Source of the DNA: Acidimicrobiaceae bacterium | GTDB lineage: Bacteria > Actinomycetota > Acidimicrobiia > Acidimicrobiales > RAAP-2 | Length of the DNA stretch: 64,000 nt | Assembly (NCBI GenBank): GCA_003169675.1 | Contig: PNAT01000054.1 | Location: forward strand, 1 to 64,000 | Direction of reading: 5' to 3' | Part shown: positions 1-9,300 of the stretch, piece after piece | How positions within the stretch are numbered: the first letter of the stretch is position 1 | Layout of the letters: every line of letters begins with the position of its first letter | The notes under the pieces: generated by a model | Told to the model about the DNA's origin: nothing | The model's database searches: none | The model's input: the letters and a program-made list of their open reading frames with translations, nothing else | Program-made: the position numbers and the translations under genes

Positions 1-14
1 AAGAAGCGCGTGGT

Positions 15-345
15 GTGACGGGCCGTGTAGATTCCCACCTGGATGTTCACGTCGCCGCTGCGCTCGATCCGCTGGGGACATTGCTCGGATCAGAGCCCTT
101 TGCCACCACGCCCGCCGGCTACAAGGAACTGGTGGCCTGGCTCGAAGGGTTCGGCGACGTCGCCAAGGTTGGCGTGGAGGGCGCGGGTTCCTATGGTGCT
201 GGACTGGCACGGTTCCTTCGTTGTCGAGGGGTCCAGGTCATTGAAGTCGATCGGCCCAACCGAGCGGCCCGACGCCGAAGTGGCAAGTCCGACCCCCTCG
301 ACGCCATCGAAGCGGCCCGGGCTGCACTGGGTGGTCGAGCCCTCC
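15..345 (+). pseudogene. IS110-family transposase, N-terminal fragment
   Basis: ORF 15..365: LDVHVAA...VGVEGAGSYGAGLARFLRCRGVQVIEVDRPNRAARRRSGKSDPLDAIEAARAALGGRA matches the IS110 DEDD N-terminal domain style; homology ends near GGRA and the ORF stops, so no C-terminal Ser domain. Confidence 0.75.
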
Positions 346-601
346 TATTTCTTCTGTTCCGTTAACAGTTTCGACCCATTTTCGGAAGCTCGGGAAATGG
401 CTGGTTTGGTCCACCACTGAATTGTGCCAGACAGGAGTTCGAGCATCTCTGCGAGGAGGAGATGGCCAGAGTGTCTCCGTACACGCCGGAACTGTGGGGC
501 ACTATCGCCGTCCGCTGTGGGTCTCCTATCTCCATTTTCAGTGCTTTTCATTACCTCGCAATTTCTAACTTCGAGGATGACTACTCCATGACTCGAGTGA
601 C

Positions 602-745
602 TTTGGGGAGCCAAATGGGGAGCCACGCAGATCGGACGCCTGCGAACCCGTGCGAACGCCTGCGAACGGCAAGTCCAGCGTGAGGGCCCAATTTCGGACG
701 CCTGCGAACCCGTGCGAACGCCGAATAATGACTCCGCAGAGATTG
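602..745. repeat. Direct repeat copy A (ggggagccaaatggggagccac...cggacgcctgcgaacccgtgcgaacgcc...), internally reiterated
   Basis: Near-identical to 8238..8316, same orientation; contains reiterated cgaacccgtgcgaacgcctgcgaac units. Confidence 0.8.
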
Positions 746-1089
746 GGGTCAGCTCGGGCGGACCCGTGCGAACGCCTGCGAACACCTTTTCTTTACCCTG
801 CAGTTTTCGGGTTCGAATCTCTGCTCCGCCGAGCATCCGCGATGAGGGTCAACTTCCATTGTATTCACAGTGCTCTGAGTCTGCCGGGGCAAGACTCATT
901 CGCTAGTAGTGACCTGGTCCCCTTGAAATAGTCCGGTTGACCTGGTCCACTATTCAGGGCAGAGGTCAACACAATTTCCGGATCAGTTCCTGGTTCGGTC
1001 CTGTCGCAACGACGTGAAGACACTTTGAGGCAAGAGGGCGGGTGCGAGATGATGCGGACAACCGACAGCAGCATCAGTGAGGAGACGGT

Positions 1090-2976
1090 GTGACCGAGCC
1101 CCCTCAAAGACTCGCCGGTGGGCTCGGTGATGCCGATCGGGCATTCCGCTCGGCGGAGCAGGGCGGGACCGGAAAGGACTTCGACCCAGCGGCCGTCCGG
1201 GCCAAGTACCTCGAAGAGCGGGACAAGAGGATCGTTGTGGGTCGAGCGGACATCCGGGAGCTCGATACAGACGTCCAATTCGCTGACTTCCGTAAGGACC
1301 CGTTCAACCCCGTCGAAGATCGGGAACCTGTCGTCAACGAGGTCGATGCGGTGATCGTGGGTGGAGGCATCGCCGGTGTCCTCGCAGGTGCCAACCTCCG
1401 CAAGGCCGGCGTCCAGCGGATCCGGATCATCGACGAAGCGGGTGGCATCGGGGGTACCTGGTATTGGAACCGGTATCCCGGGGTGATGTGTGACGTCGAG
1501 TCCTACATCTACATGCCAATGCTCGAGGAACTCGATTTCATGCCGTCGCAGCGCTACGCGGTCGGGGAGGAGATTCGGGGCCACCTCGACGCCGTGGCCC
1601 AGCGATTCGACCTGAACGGCGATGCGCTCTTCCACACGCGCGTCATGTGCACCGAGTGGCTTGAGGATCGATCTCGATGGAGCGTTCGTACAGACAGAGG
1701 CGACGTGATCGCCTGCCGATGGTATGTCTTGGCCACCGGCATCTTGAATCTGATGAAGCTCCCGACGATTGAGGGCATGGAGTCGTTCACCGGACCATCG
1801 TTCCACACGGCACGATGGGACTACGAGTACACAGGTGGCTCTCCTTCTGAGCCACTTGACCGCTTGTCGGACAAAACCGTGGCATTGATCGGAACTGGGG
1901 CCTCGGGAATCCAGTGCCTGGCGCCGCTTGCCGAATCAGCCAAGCACGTTTACGTCTTTCAGCGCACGCCATCGGCTGTGGGGGTGCGGGACAACCGTCC
2001 GACCGAACCCGGTTTTGCCGAACGTCTCGAGCCCAACTGGCAACAGGATCGAATGGACAATTTTCAAGCAACCATTCTGGGCGTGCCTGTCGGCGCTGAC
2101 CTCGTCGATGACGGGTGGACCCACCACTATGCGTTAGTGCGCAACCCGCCCAGACCCGAGGGCATGGCCGCGCCCGAATACGCTCGAAGCGCCGAAGAGG
2201 TCGACTTCCGGATCATGGAGACACATCGCCAACGCGTTGCGGACACCGTCTTGGATGCCGCGACTGCCGAAATCCTCAAACCCCAATACCGGTACCTCTG
2301 CAAGAGACCGTGCTTCCACGATGAATTCCTGCCGGCGTTCAACAATCCCAATGTCACGCTGATCGATTGCCCAGCTGGAATCGAGCGGATCACACCGAGC
2401 GGACTCGTCGTCAACGGTGAGAAGTTCGACGTTGATTGCATCATCTATGGCACGGGGTTTGAAGCGGAGATGACGTCCCTGCCTCGACGCGCCCACCACG
2501 TCATTGTCGGGCGGGACAATCTCGACCTCGCGACGAAATGGTCAGGGGGAGCCTCCACCCTCTTCGGCATGCTCATTCGCGGCTTCCCCAACATGTTCGT
2601 CATGCCGGCCCCAGGTCAACAAGCAGTCATCACCGTGAATTACACCCAACTCGCGGTTCTCGGTGCGGAATTTGTTGGAAGAATGGTTTCCATTCTTGAA
2701 GAGCGTGGCGCTGACGTTTTCGAGGTGAGCGCGAAAGGTGAGGAGTCGTGGACGCGTCAGATCGTCGAATCGACCGTAGATGCCAGCGGCTTCATGTCAG
2801 CCTGTACGCCCTCCCGTCTCAACTTCGAAGGCCATCCTGAGCAGGCGAACCCGCGAAACGGCAACTACGGGGGTGGTGTAGGTGACTGGTTCGGGTATCG
2901 CGAGTTGTTGGACCGGTGGCTCAAGGCAGAGTCATTCGACGGCCTAGAGCTCACGATGCGGTCCAATTCGATATGA
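1090..2976 (+). CDS. Flavin-containing monooxygenase, Baeyer-Villiger monooxygenase type
   Basis: 628 aa; two Rossmann motifs (VGGGIAGV, IGTGASGIQ) and BVMO-type fingerprint FTGPSFHTARW; GGIGGTWYWNRYPGVMCD typical of cyclohexanone-monooxygenase-like enzymes. Confidence 0.92.
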   Translation: MTEPPQRLAGGLGDADRAFRSAEQGGTGKDFDPAAVRAKYLEERDKRIVVGRADIRELDTDVQFADFRKDPFNPVEDREPVVNEVDAVIVGGGIAGVLAGANLRKAGVQRIRIIDEAGGIGGTWYWNRYPGVMCDVESYIYMPMLEELDFMPSQRYAVGEEIRGHLDAVAQRFDLNGDALFHTRVMCTEWLEDRSRWSVRTDRGDVIACRWYVLATGILNLMKLPTIEGMESFTGPSFHTARWDYEYTGGSPSEPLDRLSDKTVALIGTGASGIQCLAPLAESAKHVYVFQRTPSAVGVRDNRPTEPGFAERLEPNWQQDRMDNFQATILGVPVGADLVDDGWTHHYALVRNPPRPEGMAAPEYARSAEEVDFRIMETHRQRVADTVLDAATAEILKPQYRYLCKRPCFHDEFLPAFNNPNVTLIDCPAGIERITPSGLVVNGEKFDVDCIIYGTGFEAEMTSLPRRAHHVIVGRDNLDLATKWSGGASTLFGMLIRGFPNMFVMPAPGQQAVITVNYTQLAVLGAEFVGRMVSILEERGADVFEVSAKGEESWTRQIVESTVDASGFMSACTPSRLNFEGHPEQANPRNGNYGGGVGDWFGYRELLDRWLKAESFDGLELTMRSNSI

Positions 2977-4622
2977 AGGCCCGGCAGCGGGTCGGAGTCG
3001 TGACCGGGGGCGGCGGTGGGATCGGCGCAGCGATCGCCGAGGAGATGGGTCGCTCGGGTTGGTTCGTGGTGACCGTTGACCCGCTCGTCACCCTCGACGG
3101 GACGGACAGAGTCCCCGCGCCCGAAGAGACGACCGCGGATCGGATCGTGGCTGGTGGCGGAGCGGCGATGGCTTCATCGGTATCTGTCACCGATCGAGGA
3201 GCGTTGGACGCTCTCTTTTCCGACCTGGCCAAGGACCACGGGCCCCTTGATGTGGTCGTCAACGTCGCCGGAATCACGAGGCAGACGGGTTTCGCCCATG
3301 GGTCCGCAGATGACTGGCGCGCGGTCCTTGACGTCCACCTCCAGGGATTCCTGAACATCTTGGGCGCGGCGCTCCCTCACATGACGGAACAAGGTCACGG
3401 CGCCATCTTGGGAGTCACGTCGGGCTCTGGCTGGCGGGCCGCCAACGCCGGGGCGTACAGCTGCGCCAAACGGGCCATCGCCTCACTCGTCTGGCACATT
3501 GGTCGGCAGACGCCATCTGGCGTCACCGTCAATGCCATCTCGCCCATCGCGGCAACTCGCATGGTTGCGGCCGCCGCCGAACGTGCGCGCAAGGCCGGGA
3601 CCGACGGGGGGGGCGGCGGTCTCTCCCTCTTCGACTCCATGCCTCAACCCGGGGATCTCGCACCGCTTGGCACGCGTCTGGTTGGTGACACGTTCAGGTG
3701 GTGCTCGGGTCGAGTGATCTTTGCTGGCGGTTCAGAGGTTGCCGTGGTCGATGAGCCGAGGCTTCTCGAAGTGGTGCGCACCGATGGTGCGGTGCCCGTC
3801 TCCCAGGTTCTGGGAGCCGCGGTGCCCCGAGCTCTGGCTCCGGCCGAAGCGCACCAGGCAAGCGAAGGAGGCGGGAACCCCCGATTTGGCGCTCTGTTCG
3901 ATCAGCCGATCGACGCCACGACGCCGCCCGCCCACATCGGTTCGTGTGTTCTGGTCAGCAACAGGCACGTACTGACCGGCAGTATCAAAGCGGCCTTAGA
4001 GGCGCGGTCGATCGTGTGCCATCACGTACCCGTCACGAGCGGCTTCACAGAAGCGGCCGATGCCCTCAAGCGCGTCTTGGAGACAAACGGGTCGGTCGAC
4101 GCGATCGTGCTCGCACCAGATGGATCCGTGCCCAGCTCCCTACATGGTGGCTGGGAGCGAACTCTTGAGGAACACGTGGGCCTTGCCCGGCAGATCGAAG
4201 ACGACGCTGGCTGGGCTCGGGCGGCATCGGATTACGGAGCGACAACGGGGCGAACGGTTCGGCTGCTCACGCTTGTCGACGCAGTCGATTCAGGCGGGCG
4301 AAGTCGCGCCCAAGCTTCGGCTCAACTTTCGCGCGCGGCAAGGGATGTGACAGATGGCAGGGTTGTGGCCTTCACCATAAGCCTCGAAGACCCCGACCGA
4401 CTCCTCGAAGGCACGCTCGGCGAAATCGTCGCCTTCCTCCTTGGTGATTCGGAGACGACCGCGCTTGCCGGCGCCGAACTCGTGCTCCGCGCCGGATGGT
4501 TTGGGATTCGCAGTCATCCTCGGCCGATTGGGAGCATCACCTACGGTGGTCCGGCCCTGCCCGAGTGGTTCGATGAAACCATCGAGGAGATTCTCCGTGC
4601 CAGCGAGATTCAGGGGGCTTGA
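2973..4622 (+). CDS. SDR family oxidoreductase with extra C-terminal (degenerate SDR-like) region
   Basis: ATGA overlap with the BVMO stop; N-term VVTGGGGGIGAAIAEEMG, NVAGITR, YSCAKRA (YxxxK). About 300 aa extra C-terminal region. Confidence 0.85.
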   Translation: MKARQRVGVVTGGGGGIGAAIAEEMGRSGWFVVTVDPLVTLDGTDRVPAPEETTADRIVAGGGAAMASSVSVTDRGALDALFSDLAKDHGPLDVVVNVAGITRQTGFAHGSADDWRAVLDVHLQGFLNILGAALPHMTEQGHGAILGVTSGSGWRAANAGAYSCAKRAIASLVWHIGRQTPSGVTVNAISPIAATRMVAAAAERARKAGTDGGGGGLSLFDSMPQPGDLAPLGTRLVGDTFRWCSGRVIFAGGSEVAVVDEPRLLEVVRTDGAVPVSQVLGAAVPRALAPAEAHQASEGGGNPRFGALFDQPIDATTPPAHIGSCVLVSNRHVLTGSIKAALEARSIVCHHVPVTSGFTEAADALKRVLETNGSVDAIVLAPDGSVPSSLHGGWERTLEEHVGLARQIEDDAGWARAASDYGATTGRTVRLLTLVDAVDSGGRSRAQASAQLSRAARDVTDGRVVAFTISLEDPDRLLEGTLGEIVAFLLGDSETTALAGAELVLRAGWFGIRSHPRPIGSITYGGPALPEWFDETIEEILRASEIQGA

Positions 4623-4626
4623 GGGC

Positions 4627-5493
4627 GTGACGGACCAAGTGAGCCGGGTCGTGGACGCCCATATCCATCTGTGGGACCCAGCGAACTCTACGTGGTATCC
4701 CTATCTGTCCCATCCCCCCGATGACAGCGAGGGTGATCCCTCAAGAATGTTTCGGCCGTTCGATGTCGCGACATATCGCTCAGAGAGCGCTCATTGGAAT
4801 GTCGAGAAGTTTGTCAACGTTGCCGCCGCCACCGGCCGACACTCCGTTGACGAATCGATCGAACTCGACCGAACAGCCGCTGCGAATGGCGGTCCGCACG
4901 CCATAATCGGCGGCTTGCCGCCAACCGACACCATCGCTGAAGCGGTCCACCTTCTAGACCAGCAGATGGCCGCACCTCTCTTTCGAGGTGTACGACCGAT
5001 GGGCGGGAATCGGGAGCCCGTCCCGCCTCAGGAGATTCTGCATGCCCTCAAAGACAGAAACCTTGTCTTCGAACTCATGGCGCGCGGCGATGAACTCTTG
5101 CCAGCAGCCCTGCAACTTGCCCGAATTGATAGAGGTTGCATCGTCATTGAGCACACCGGGTGGCCTCGTTCGGGTTCCGATGACGAGTTCGCCATGTGGA
5201 AACTGGGCATCCAGGCCTTGGCGGACCTCGGGCCAGAGGTCGTCTGCAAGCTGTCCGGACTCGCCATGCCGCTGAAGAGTACGGAGCGAGACAAGCTCGC
5301 CCCCTGGCTCGAGTATGCGATTGACATTTTTGGCGTTGAACGATGCATGTTCGCGAGCAATTTCCCCGTCGACGCGACGTTTGGGTCCTTCGATGATTTA
5401 TACGAGACTTTCAGCGCTGTGACGGCGGGACTTGACGCACTCTCGCGGGAGAAGCTTTTCGCGGCGACGGCGGAACGCGTTTACCGACTCTAG
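4627..5493 (+). CDS. Amidohydrolase family protein (TIM-barrel, amidohydrolase-2 type)
   Basis: GTG start gives VDAHIHLWDPANSTWYPYL; C-term FASNFPVDATFGSFDDLYETF. Follows the SDR directly. Confidence 0.85.
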   Translation: MTDQVSRVVDAHIHLWDPANSTWYPYLSHPPDDSEGDPSRMFRPFDVATYRSESAHWNVEKFVNVAAATGRHSVDESIELDRTAAANGGPHAIIGGLPPTDTIAEAVHLLDQQMAAPLFRGVRPMGGNREPVPPQEILHALKDRNLVFELMARGDELLPAALQLARIDRGCIVIEHTGWPRSGSDDEFAMWKLGIQALADLGPEVVCKLSGLAMPLKSTERDKLAPWLEYAIDIFGVERCMFASNFPVDATFGSFDDLYETFSAVTAGLDALSREKLFAATAERVYRL

Positions 5494-5764
5494 GCGAGCC
5501 GACTTCTGATCTGAAAGTTCGGAACATTGAAAATTTGGGGCCTCTGGATCGTCCAATCAACAACCGCGATCCAACCGGCCGGCACATCGATCACCACTGC
5601 GTCGAACCAATACTGACTCGCTCACGCTGAGAACAGCGATGACGGATCAGGTCGCCGGCTTGGGGTCGACTTCTTGCCCAATTCCGGACTGCCCAGGAAG
5701 GCCGAGTTGAGGACGTTCCCCGTGGACTCCAGACTGTTCAGATCGGCGCTGCGAGACCGCGCTG

Positions 5765-6136
5765 GTGAACGACGCGTTGAGCATGGCGAATGAGTCCCGA
5801 GCCATCGACGCGAAGTCAGTTATTCATTCGGACCACGGAAGTCAGTTCACGTCGTGGGGCTTCAGTGAGCTGGTCCGCAAACATCGCCTCTTGGGCTCGA
5901 TGGGCACCATTGGCGATTGCTACGACAACGCCCCCATGGAGTCCTTCTGGGGCTCGATGCAGATCGAACTGCTCAACCGAAAGAAGTGGCGGACCAAGAT
6001 CGAGCTGTCGATCGCCATCGCCGAGTGGATCGAGCACTTCTACAACCCCGAGCGCCTCCACAGTTCGCTCGGCTACGTCCCTCCAGAGGAATTAGAGGCC
6101 CTACACTTGGCCACAGCAGCATCCATCCAGGCCTAA
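5765..6136 (+). pseudogene. IS3-family transposase OrfB, C-terminal (rve) fragment
   Basis: IHSDHGSQFTSWGF...GDCYDNAPMESFWGSMQIELLNRKKW...EWIEHFYNPERLHSSLGYVPPEELE; N-terminal part and OrfA not found. Confidence 0.85.
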
Positions 6137-6494
6137 CTCTTACAACGGCGGTCCGGAAAACAGGGTCAAGGTCAAAAAGCCCATTTCAGAGGCTTGAAAG
6201 TGGACTTCCGGCGGGTCCAAAAAGGTCGATTGAGCGCTATATCGGGTTTGAAGAGGTCGTGATACGTCGCAGCCGAGCCGGGGACTTTCAATTCTCCGCG
6301 ACCCATCAGCTACCGAAAGCGGATCGCATGGCGCGGAACTTCGCTGCCGCCTCCGCCGCCTCTGCGTCGGGATCTGAGTCCGCCACGGTCCCGCCACCAA
6401 TCCCGGTCGGACTGTGGCGGCTCCACTACAGCCGCTCATGGCCAACCTCTCCTCCAGAGTTGCGACGAGTCTCGGCATCCATGGCCGAGGGTGG

Positions 6495-7847
6495 TTAGCT
6501 GAGCTTGACGGTAATCACGCCGTAGAATGGGAGGGCCTGACCGGCGTCCACTCGGATCTGCTGACCACTCGGCGCGGACGTGACACCCGGTCCAGCAAGC
6601 GCATCGGCGCAGGTCGTTGAAGGGTCCCGGTCGACTATGGCTCGCGCCGAAGGCGCAGACACGAATTTCTCGATCAGTCCTCGCAGATCGACGCTCGTGC
6701 CGTAGGTGGCCTGAGCGACCTGCGACAGGTACGACCAGGGCAGCACGCACTGGCGTAGTTGGGCGTCCAGCGCCCGATAGTTCGGCCCGAGCACGGTGGA
6801 GACTGTGGCGCAGGGGGCGGAGGTCTCTGGGGTCACCGTCACCTGGACTCCCGGACGGGTCACGATGTCGTAGTGCACTTGCAGATTGCTGCCCGACGTT
6901 CCGGACGGCGCGCACACCTGCCATGGCACGGGAGAAGTGTGCGTCGCCTTGACGAGCTCGGGGGCGCTCAGGTGGTCGATCGTTCCGTTGACGGCCGCCA
7001 GCACCTGCGCGACGAGATAGGGCGGAAACGCCTTCGCGCCGGCGAATCGGCCGGCGTCGTCGACCTTGCCGAGCACCGAGGTGACCGTGCTGTAGGCCTC
7101 GGTGTCCTGGTAGGGGTTGTAGTACGTGTGGTCGACGGTGGTGGCGCCCTGGGTGTGGGTCCAGGACAAGAAGGACATCGGGTGCAATTCGGTCCCGTAA
7201 TTCGAGTGCCCGCAGTCGATGATCCAGCGGCCCATGATCAGGATGCGGTCGCCGACGGCGGGCATGGCGAAACCGGGCTGAAAGCCCTGCAAGTTGAAGG
7301 CGGCCAGCTGGTCCCAGGTCTGGGTGGACGAGGCCTGTGAAGTCCTGGCAACGTGGGGAATCAACCCGGACGAGATCTCTACGTGCATATGGTCGGCTGC
7401 CTCGGCGGGCGTGCCCAGCTGCTTGCTGAACGCCAGGAATTGCGGGTCCGACGCCACGTCCATCGACAGGTCGTAGCCGTAGGGGTGCGAAATGGGAAGG
7501 TCGTACGGGCCGAGGTGCGTCGTGGACACCGATCCGCTGATCAGGACCTGCTTGCCCCCCGGGACGATGTCGGACCATTCGTGGAGCACCTTCGCCTGGA
7601 GCGGGTTCCCGCCGTTGACCAGCTCTGACAGGTAGGTGGCCGAGTCCGACCCGCAGACGCCCGCGGCGGTGTAGGTGGGAGGGGTGCCGTTGGCCGCCTC
7701 GGCTTGTCCTTGCGCCCAGCTGACCGATTTACCACTGGCGTGCAGCGTGCTCACACCGGCGCTACAGGCCGCTACCAGGGAGGCCGTCGCCAGTAGGGAC
7801 GCTCCCGCAATGACCCCTCTCGTTCGCAGGGGTCTCATCGTGATCAT
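6495..7847 (-). CDS. Putative secreted lipoprotein of unknown function
   Basis: 450 aa; signal peptide and lipobox (ASLLATASLVAACSAG); no recognised domain. In-frame ATG start at 7847 or 7838. Confidence 0.75.
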   Translation of the reverse strand: MITMRPLRTRGVIAGASLLATASLVAACSAGVSTLHASGKSVSWAQGQAEAANGTPPTYTAAGVCGSDSATYLSELVNGGNPLQAKVLHEWSDIVPGGKQVLISGSVSTTHLGPYDLPISHPYGYDLSMDVASDPQFLAFSKQLGTPAEAADHMHVEISSGLIPHVARTSQASSTQTWDQLAAFNLQGFQPGFAMPAVGDRILIMGRWIIDCGHSNYGTELHPMSFLSWTHTQGATTVDHTYYNPYQDTEAYSTVTSVLGKVDDAGRFAGAKAFPPYLVAQVLAAVNGTIDHLSAPELVKATHTSPVPWQVCAPSGTSGSNLQVHYDIVTRPGVQVTVTPETSAPCATVSTVLGPNYRALDAQLRQCVLPWSYLSQVAQATYGTSVDLRGLIEKFVSAPSARAIVDRDPSTTCADALAGPGVTSAPSGQQIRVDAGQALPFYGVITVKLS

Positions 7848-8053
7848 TCAAACAGACCTCCGACCTCTTCGCTCGGTCGCGGGCCAGACACTGCCTGATC
7901 GCTGCTACCGAACCAACCCCATGCAAGCTTCTGTTCCCGGAATCGAAAGATCTTGTCGGCAGCTTCGCCATAGCCGGCCTGGTAATGAGAATGGAGACTG
8001 TCTGCGGCGATCCACGCTCCAATAGATGTGTGGACGGCGCCGATGATTGTCAC
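7844..8053 (-). pseudogene. Short ORF resembling the N-terminus of an Ntn-hydrolase/proteasome-subunit-like protein (truncated)
   Basis: MTIIGAVHTSIGAWIAADSLHSHYQAGYGEAADKIFRFREQKLAWGWFGS: pattern T-I-x-A-V...W-I-A-A-D-S...K-I-F; only 69 aa. Confidence 0.3.
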
Positions 8054-8237
8054 CTTCGTTCTCCTTGCCAGATGACGGAACTCGATTGACGGCTTTTCCG
8101 GACGGTATCAACGAATTCGGGCCACGGCATGTATAGAAAGGGGGGAGCCCAGGGTCTTGTTGTAGAAGACCATCGGAGCGTCGATCCGAATGCGTTTCAG
8201 TGCTTTCTACAGCTCCACGAAACTGACTTTGCATGAC

Positions 8238-8316
8238 TCTGGGGAGCCAAATGGGGAGCCACACAGAGCGGACGCCTGCGAACCCGTGCGAACGCCGAAT
8301 AACGACTCCGCAGGTT
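8238..8316. repeat. Direct repeat copy B of 602..745
   Basis: ctggggagccaaatggggagccacacagagcggacgcctgcgaacccgtgcgaacgccgaataacgactccgcag matches copy A with few mismatches. Confidence 0.8.
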
Positions 8317-8345
8317 TCAGGTTCGAATCCCGAGGGGCGCACCAG
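8313..8345 (+). other. tRNA 3'-end-like fragment (possible att-site remnant)
   Basis: ggtttcaggttcgaatcccgaggggcgcacca resembles T-arm plus acceptor 3' strand; antisense gives the typical spurious peptide RPSGFEPET. No 5' half found adjacent. Confidence 0.45.
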
Positions 8346-8487
8346 GCGCCACCAGACGTCTTCACATTTGACGTCTTCTCATCTTCACATTTGGTAGTGA
8401 CCGGCTGGTGGATGCCACCATTATTGTCAATGGCTGGGCCAGGGGGCACGCTCAACTCGTCGCCATAGGCGCGAAGGAGGGAAAGTG

Positions 8488-9270
8488 TTATCGCCCCTTC
8501 CAGTCCGGGGACCGCTTCTCCATGAAGGCCATCGCCCCTTCCCGGGCATCTTCGCTCTGAAAAACGTTGGAGATCTCCTCCATGGAGGCCCATCCACTCC
8601 CGGGATGCTCGGTCACCGCCCGGCGCATGAGCACTTTAGTGGTACGGACGGCGAGGGGCCCGTTGGCCGCCACCGCTGTGGCCAGCTCGAGGGCTGAATC
8701 CATGAGTTCGCTGGCCGGTACCACCCTGTTGACCAGTCCCCACTGCTCGGCGCGCCGCGCGTCAACCAATTGCCCCGTCAGCGCCACCTCCATCGCCAGC
8801 GCCAGCGGGATCCGCGTGCCGAGCAATGTGCCGCCACCGCCGGCCACAAGGCCGCGCCGCACTTCAGGCATGCCGATACGGGCTCCTTCTGCCGCCACCG
8901 CCATGTCGCAAGACAACACCAGCTCAAATCCACCGCCGACGGCCGCCCCGTTGACAGCCGCCACAATCGGCTTGGTGCAGGTGTGCTGGAACAGGTCGAG
9001 CTCGCTGCGGCCGCCGGAGGTGCTTGAAGCGATCTCTTCGTGGCTCTCCCCAGCTTGCGCTTGACTAAATGCCCCCAAATCCATGCCGGCACAGAAATGC
9101 CGCTCGCCGGCTCCGGTGAGGACGGCCACTCGCACCCCGTCGTCATGTTCAATTTCCTCAAACGCCGCGTTCAGGTCGTGCAGTAATTGGGGGTCCAGCG
9201 CATTGGCCGACTCTGGTCGGTTCAAGGTCAGGATCTCAATGAAGTCGTGCCGTTCACGCAACAGGTCCAT
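8488..9270 (-). CDS. Enoyl-CoA hydratase/isomerase family protein
   Basis: 260 aa; NRPESANALDPQLL, FCAGMDLGAF, NGAAVGGGFELVLSCDMAVA, crotonase fold motifs. Confidence 0.9.
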   Translation of the reverse strand: MDLLRERHDFIEILTLNRPESANALDPQLLHDLNAAFEEIEHDDGVRVAVLTGAGERHFCAGMDLGAFSQAQAGESHEEIASSTSGGRSELDLFQHTCTKPIVAAVNGAAVGGGFELVLSCDMAVAAEGARIGMPEVRRGLVAGGGGTLLGTRIPLALAMEVALTGQLVDARRAEQWGLVNRVVPASELMDSALELATAVAANGPLAVRTTKVLMRRAVTEHPGSGWASMEEISNVFQSEDAREGAMAFMEKRSPDWKGR

Positions 9271-9300
9271 GTGACGTTCCCCCTCGCAGTCTTCCCAGGC

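Noticed and set aside
637-795. Repeats considered as a CRISPR array
   Set aside because: Units are irregularly spaced and degenerate, with no uniform unique spacers and no cas genes.
345-836. 163-aa minus-strand ORF
   Set aside because: Composed of repeat and tRNA-like antisense sequence (AEIRTRKLQ..., FAGVRTG); typical artefact.
865-1806. 313-aa minus-strand ORF antisense to the BVMO
   Set aside because: Opposite a confidently assigned BVMO, low-complexity His/Asp/Arg composition typical of shadow ORFs.
6436-7578. 380-aa minus-strand ORF overlapping the lipoprotein
   Set aside because: Arg/Pro/His-rich alternate frame; the 6495..7847 frame has a signal peptide and lipobox.
8313-8345. Complete tRNA gene
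   Set aside because: Only a 3'-end-like segment; no D-arm/anticodon arm in proper position upstream.
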